Source: Clostridiales bacterium UBA6386
Lineage (GTDB): Bacteria; Bacillota; Clostridia; Oscillospirales; Oscillospiraceae
DNA: 9,752 bases
Reading direction: 5' to 3'
Assembly: GCA_002437585.1 (NCBI GenBank)
Contig: DJQM01000026.1
Location: 1 to 9,752 of the forward strand
The notes under the pieces were generated by a model. The model made no database searches, was not told the origin of the DNA, and saw only the letters and a program-made list of their open reading frames with translations. Below, piece by piece: positions 6,507 to 9,752 of the stretch; the first letter of the stretch is position 1; the number at the start of each line of letters is the position of its first letter. Both the position numbers and the translations under genes were made by a program.

Positions 6507-6535
6507 ATAATACCCCAAACCAGCTGGTTTGTCAA
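6507..6535 (-). promoter_or_regulatory. strong sigma-A promoter of the antisense RNA
   Basis: On the minus strand a perfect TTGACA (6530-6535), exactly 17 bases, and TATTAT (6507-6512, five of six). It is the best promoter in the window by consensus and better than the toxin promoter, as expected when the antitoxin RNA must be in excess. No gene start follows it on that strand for hundreds of bases. Confidence 0.85.
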
Positions 6536-6553
6536 CGGGTTTGCTCATAAAAT

Positions 6554-6583
6554 CGCCCCGGATTTCTTCGGAAATCCGGGGTG
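6554..6583 (-). terminator. terminator of the P-loop NTPase gene, possibly bidirectional
   Basis: Stem 6554-6566 with 6571-6583 (one G-U pair), UUCG-type loop on the plus strand. On the minus strand it follows the NTPase stop by eight bases and has the tail CGATTTTA. On the plus strand TTCTTTG follows at 6585-6591, so it may also end the toxin mRNA. The core 6556-6581 is identical to that of the gdhA terminator. Confidence 0.75.
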
Positions 6584-6591
6584 GTTCTTTG

Positions 6592-7029
6592 TCAGATCGT
6601 ATCGAGAAAGTCCCGGACTTCCTTCCGGCTTTTCAGCACGATGCGCTGGGCGTGCTGCGCCTTGGCAAGATACAGCTCATCCCGGCTGTGATTTTTCCGG
6701 CGGTAGTGCCAGACCTCCTTCGCCCGGTGCCAGGGGATGGGCTTTGTTTGCAGCAGCCCTTGCAAGCAGGCATAGCGGCCAAAGTCCAGATAAATCAGGG
6801 TGTCGCACCGGGACAGCCGGACATCCATGGTACGGCCGTAATTGCCGTCCATGATCCAGCCCTCCAGGTTCAAGGCTCGCTCCAGGCGGCTGTCGAATTC
6901 CGCCTTCGTGGCGTTGCCGCTCCACAGGCCATCCAGGGAAATCACCGGCAGCTCCAGCTTCTCCCCCAATGCCCGGGCAAGGGTGGTTTTTCCGCTGCCG
7001 GAGCAGCCGATAATCAAAATCCGCTTCAT
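6592..7029 (-). CDS. small P-loop NTPase, adenylate-kinase-like (FlaR/"DNA topology modulation" family)
   Basis: A 145-residue cytoplasmic P-loop protein of unknown substrate, related to small nucleotide or shikimate-type kinases often annotated as DNA topology modulation protein. Walker A is GCSGSGKT (8-15). The family signature WIMDGNYGRTMDVRLSRCDT (58-77) is followed by LIYLD (78-82). Basic residues around 102-117 (HRAKEVWHYRRKNHSR) may form the lid over the phosphates. Relatives I recall are about 170-180 residues; the shorter spacing after Walker A and before the lid suggests a compact variant. Start ATG 7029 has AGGAGGT at 7032-7038, a rather close spacing. The frame is open 54 codons upstream into repeat-like DNA, which I exclude. 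No clear promoter is visible. The function name is inherited from the family and says little about the reaction. Confidence 0.8.
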   Translation of the reverse strand: MKRILIIGCSGSGKTTLARALGEKLELPVISLDGLWSGNATKAEFDSRLERALNLEGWIMDGNYGRTMDVRLSRCDTLIYLDFGRYACLQGLLQTKPIPWHRAKEVWHYRRKNHSRDELYLAKAQHAQRIVLKSRKEVRDFLDTI

Positions 7030-7138
7030 AGACCTCCTATCCCAAGCCTCAGCAACGCCGCGTGTGAAAGTACAAAAAAGGAAGCTCTGAACCCATTGGC
7101 AAGTGCCAAAAGCAGGCAATGGATTTAGAGTTTCCGCC

Positions 7139-7302
7139 AAGGCAGCACCACACGATTCGGCAAGAGGCTTCGGCGAAAGATTTTGGCTCAATTCAAAGTT
7201 TCGAAATCAGAGGAATACTTTGTGTATTTCCTGATTTTGGAACTGAAGAAGTGGGGCAAAAGATTCGTCGAAACCCGAAGGCGAATCGTGTGGCGTTGCC
7301 TT
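7139..7302. repeat. ~164-base imperfect palindrome, candidate MITE-like or structured repeat
   Basis: The two halves of 7139-7302 are reverse complements of each other at roughly 70-75% of positions by manual alignment. Outer ends are AAGGCA (7139-7144) and TGCCTT (7297-7302). A perfect 12-base block, CCACACGATTCG (7148-7159), pairs with 7282-7293. AAATCAG (7204-7210) pairs with CTGATTT (7231-7237) near a 5-base centre. The right end lies three bases past the proS stop. The rest of the gap, 7030-7138, contains the small palindrome TTGGCA-AG-TGCCAA (7096-7109). It also has GCAACGCC (7052-7059), matching the inverted GGCGTTGC (7292-7299) at the far end. I see no clear target duplication and no gene. 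Confidence 0.7.
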
Positions 7303-7304
7303 AA

Positions 7305-8741
7305 TTAATAAGCAATGCCCCAGTAGATCATCTTGTCCGCCGGCTTGCCGCAGCAGGCGCAGACGGTGTCCAGCTTCTCCTGGGCGAAGGGGATGCAGCG
7401 AGAGGACATGCCCGCCACTTCCTTCATCTTCATCTCGCACTCCAGGCTGCCGCACCACATGGTCTTGATGAAGCCGCCGTTCTTCTCCTGAAGTGCCTTG
7501 GCTTCCTCCAGAGAATGCGCCTCATAAATATGCTCCTCCAGGTTCTTCTTGGCACGCTCATACATGCCGTCGTGCACCAGCTGCAGCTGCTCGGCGACGG
7601 CAGTCTCCAGCTCCTCCAGCCTGACCACGGTCTTCTCGCCGTCGTTCCGGCGCACCAGCACACACTGGCCGTTTTCCAGATCCCGGGGGCCGCACTCCAC
7701 CCGCAGCGGCACACCCTTCATCTCGTACTCGGCGCACTTCCAGCCCATGGAGTTGTCGGAATCGTCCATCTTCACCCGGTAGCCCGCGGCAATCAGCCGA
7801 TCCCGGATGGCGGAAGCACCCTCCAGAACGCCCGCCTTATGCTGGGCGATGGGCAGAACAACCACCTGAATAGGAGCCACCTTGGGGGGCAGCACCAGGC
7901 CGTTGTTGTCACCGTGGGTCATGATAATGCCGCCGATGAGCCGGGTGGACACGCCCCAGGAGGTCTCAAAGGGGTTGGTTTTCTGGTTGTTCTTGTCGGT
8001 GAATTCAATACCGAAGGCCTTGGCAAAGCCGTCGCCGAAATAGTGAGAGGTGCCGGCCTGAAGTGCCTTCCGGTCGTGCATCATGCACTCGATGGTGTAG
8101 GTAGCCTCCGCGCCGTTGAACTTCTCCTTCTCAGTCTTCTGACCCCGGGTCACGGGCATGGCCAGCACGTCCTCGCAGAAGTCGGCGTAAATGTTCAGCA
8201 TGGTTTTTGTGAAATCCTCAGCCTCCTGGGCGGTTGCGTGGATAGTGTGACCCTCCTGCCACAGAAATTCCCGGTGCCGCAGGAAGGGTCGGGAGGTCTT
8301 CTCCCAGCGAAGGACACTGCACCACTGATTGTACTTCATAGGCAGATCCCGATGGGACTGAAGCACATGGGAGAAGTGGTCGCAGAACAGAGTCTCGGAG
8401 GTAGGCCGGATGGCGCACCGCTCCTCCAGCTTCTCGCCGCCGCCCATGGTCACCCAGGCGCACTCCGGGGCGAAGCCCTCCACATGATCCTTTTCCTTCT
8501 GCAGCAGGCTTTCGGGGATCAGCATGGGCATGTAGACATTCTCCACGCCCACCTTCTTGAATTCCGCATCCATAATATGCTGGATATTCTCCCAAATGGC
8601 ATAGCCGTAGGGACGGTATACAAAAATGCCCTTGATGGAAGAGTAATCGATAAGCTGCGCCTTCTTGCACACGTCGGTGAACCACTGAGCAAAGTCCACT
8701 TCCATGTCCGTGATCTGCTCGACCTTTTTATCTTTCGCCAT
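7305..8741 (-). CDS. proS: prolyl-tRNA synthetase, archaeal/eukaryotic type without editing domain
   Basis: Class II aminoacyl-tRNA synthetase charging tRNA-Pro with proline in the cytoplasm. RPTSE (112-116) and the motif 2 loop RWEKTSRPFLRHREFLWQEG (145-164) run together with no inserted editing domain, which marks the ProS type 3. Motif 3 lies in WGVSTRLIGGIIMTHGDNNG (262-281). The anticodon-binding domain follows, then a zinc-binding C-terminal domain with cysteines at 430, 435, 461 and 464, ending in the typical YWGIAY. At 478 residues it is full length. Start: ATG 8741 has GGAGAGG at 8751-8757, nine bases upstream; the in-frame ATG at 8750 abuts that site. It is divergent from the serine dehydratase gene. 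No T-box leader is visible in the short upstream region. Confidence 0.97.
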   Translation of the reverse strand: MAKDKKVEQITDMEVDFAQWFTDVCKKAQLIDYSSIKGIFVYRPYGYAIWENIQHIMDAEFKKVGVENVYMPMLIPESLLQKEKDHVEGFAPECAWVTMGGGEKLEERCAIRPTSETLFCDHFSHVLQSHRDLPMKYNQWCSVLRWEKTSRPFLRHREFLWQEGHTIHATAQEAEDFTKTMLNIYADFCEDVLAMPVTRGQKTEKEKFNGAEATYTIECMMHDRKALQAGTSHYFGDGFAKAFGIEFTDKNNQKTNPFETSWGVSTRLIGGIIMTHGDNNGLVLPPKVAPIQVVVLPIAQHKAGVLEGASAIRDRLIAAGYRVKMDDSDNSMGWKCAEYEMKGVPLRVECGPRDLENGQCVLVRRNDGEKTVVRLEELETAVAEQLQLVHDGMYERAKKNLEEHIYEAHSLEEAKALQEKNGGFIKTMWCGSLECEMKMKEVAGMSSRCIPFAQEKLDTVCACCGKPADKMIYWGIAY

Positions 8742-8782
8742 TGTTTTCATCCTCTCCGGTTTTCTATGGAATTATTCATCTC

Positions 8783-8801
8783 ATTATAACATATCTGTCA
8801 A
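8783..8801 (-). promoter_or_regulatory. probable promoter region of proS
   Basis: On the minus strand a perfect TATAAT (8783-8788) is preceded by TGT, an extended -10, about 40 bases before the start codon. A perfect TTGACA (8796-8801) lies only seven bases upstream, too close to serve that -10. It could instead serve AATAAT (8771-8776) at a long 19-base spacing. Which pair is used cannot be told from sequence. Confidence 0.55.
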
Positions 8802-8812
8802 GCCTTTTCCTG

Positions 8813-8841
8813 TTGTTTTTTCGGCGGTTTGCTGGTATAAT
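8813..8841 (+). promoter_or_regulatory. sigma-A promoter of the serine dehydratase gene
   Basis: TTGTTT (8813-8818), 17 bases, perfect TATAAT (8836-8841) with TG at 8833-8834. Transcription should start near 8848, about 36 bases before the ATG. Confidence 0.8.
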
Positions 8842-8883
8842 AAAGAAAACAAGTCTTCCCTGCTGCGATTGGAGGTTCTCACT

Positions 8884-9752
8884 ATGAAATCTATCCGGGA
8901 AATCTACAAAATCGGCAAAGGCCCCTCTTCCTCTCACACCATGGGTCCCCAGAAGGCCGCCCTGCTGTTCCGGGATCGCTACCCCGAAGCCCAAAGCTAT
9001 CAAGTCACCCTCTACGGCTCCCTGTGCAAAACCGGCGTAGGCCACGGCACCGACCGGGTGCTGCTGGATACCCTGGGTGAAGACCGGACAAAGGTATTTT
9101 TCTCCCAGGAAAGCTGGGAGGGAATGCACCCGAATACCATGGATTTTGCCGCCTACTGCGGCGATACCCTGCTGGGAAAGCTGCGCATCGAGTCCGTGGG
9201 CGGCGGGGACATCCGGATTCCCGGAGAGACCGAGCCGCCGGAAAGCGAGGAGGTCTACATTGAACACTCCTTTGCGGAGATCGCGGATTTCTGCAAATGG
9301 CGGTACATTGACACCCTGTCTTCCTATGTGGAGCTGAACGAGGGGCCGGAAATCTGGGATTTTCTCGCCACGGTCTGGCAGACCATGAAGCAGTCCATTG
9401 ACGAAGGCCTGCAGCGGGACGGGGTTCTCCCCGGCGGCCTGGGTGTCCGGCGGAAGGCCAAATATCTTTATGCCCAGACTCCCGACGACCGGATTCCGGC
9501 TCTGCGGGAATTCCAGCAGATTGCCGCCTTCGCCTACGCCGTGGCCGAGCAGAATGCGGACAACGGCACCGTGGTTACCGCCCCCACCTGCGGGGCCTGC
9601 GGGGTGGTTCCGGCGGTGCTCCGGTACGCCCAGGAAACCCGGGGCTTTACCGACGAGCAGATTTGCCGTGCCCTGGCCACCGCCGGGATCATCGGCAATC
9701 TGACCAAAACCAACGCCTCCATTTCCGGGGCGGAGTGCGGCTGTCAGGCGGA
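8884..9752 (+). CDS. L-serine ammonia-lyase (dehydratase), iron-sulfur type, 3' end outside window
   Basis: Single-chain SdaA-like enzyme that deaminates L-serine to pyruvate and ammonia using a [4Fe-4S] cluster. The N-terminal beta-type domain has the substrate loop GPSSSHTMGP (13-22). A YGSL...GVGHGTDRVL segment follows (44-60). The alpha domain begins near residue 155 and contains VLPGGLGVRRKA (181-192), APTCGACGVVPAVL (233-246) and SGAECGCQA (281-289), where the window ends. The cysteine before QA (C287) aligns by motif with the first cluster ligand of the family; the others would lie beyond the edge. ATG 8884 has GGAGG (8871-8875) eight bases upstream. 289 codons are present of an expected 400 or so. 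The frame is open to the edge, so there is no sign of a break. Confidence 0.93.
   Translation, partial: MKSIREIYKIGKGPSSSHTMGPQKAALLFRDRYPEAQSYQVTLYGSLCKTGVGHGTDRVLLDTLGEDRTKVFFSQESWEGMHPNTMDFAAYCGDTLLGKLRIESVGGGDIRIPGETEPPESEEVYIEHSFAEIADFCKWRYIDTLSSYVELNEGPEIWDFLATVWQTMKQSIDEGLQRDGVLPGGLGVRRKAKYLYAQTPDDRIPALREFQQIAAFAYAVAEQNADNGTVVTAPTCGACGVVPAVLRYAQETRGFTDEQICRALATAGIIGNLTKTNASISGAECGCQA

Noticed and set aside
7119..7304. 61-codon plus-strand frame inside the palindrome
   Set aside because: No convincing ribosome site and the sequence is explained by the inverted repeat.
7515..8789. 424-codon plus-strand frame opposite proS
   Set aside because: Antisense shadow of a complete prolyl-tRNA synthetase gene with all motifs.
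1..9752. CRISPR array, tRNA or rRNA genes, insertion sequence
   Set aside because: No regularly spaced repeats, no cloverleaf or rRNA-like stretch and no transposase frame seen on reading both strands.

Overview
The window looks like the chromosome of an endospore-forming member of the Clostridia, probably a gut Oscillospiraceae/Ruminococcaceae type. The grounds are fairly GC-rich coding sequence, strong AGGAGG-type ribosome sites, a GerA-family germination gene, a class I glutamate dehydrogenase, an iron-sulfur serine dehydratase and the editing-less, archaeal/eukaryotic-type prolyl-tRNA synthetase. This is inferred from gene content; no rRNA or other taxonomic marker is present.

Layout. 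A GerA-family germinant receptor gene (minus, 29-1435) is divergent from a tight plus-strand operon: a Nudix hydrolase (1527-2135), mnmE (2142-3503) and a NifS/IscS-type cysteine desulfurase (3513-4640). The last two fit tRNA wobble-uridine modification and sulfur supply. A 174-base gap with a 12-bp hairpin and a good extended -10 promoter leads to gdhA (4815-6149), which ends in a strong terminator.

The most interesting part is 6208-6583, between gdhA and the next gene. It has the build of a complete type I toxin-antitoxin locus. A promoter starts about one base after the gdhA terminator. It drives a leader in which the ribosome site is paired away, then a 29-codon gene for a small hydrophobic peptide with a lysine tail, resembling the holin-like toxin (Hol-Tox)/TxpA-type toxins. 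A consensus promoter on the opposite strand (TTGACA-17-TATTAT) drives a short antisense RNA of about 97 nt. This RNA overlaps the toxin 3' end and stops at a 15-bp hairpin with a T-rich tail. The leader can also pair with the 3' untranslated region over 17 base pairs. The cassette is bounded by two terminators that share an identical 26-base core.

Beyond it lie a small P-loop NTPase (minus, 6592-7029), a roughly 164-base imperfect palindrome (7139-7302) that may be a MITE-like or structured repeat, and proS (minus, 7305-8741). A divergent promoter region then serves proS and an iron-sulfur L-serine dehydratase that runs off the right end. gdhA and the serine dehydratase both sit at the amino-acid/ammonia junction but are not co-transcribed here.

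Several gene starts were moved from the longest open frame to the start supported by a ribosome site: gerA-like, Nudix, gdhA, the P-loop NTPase and proS.
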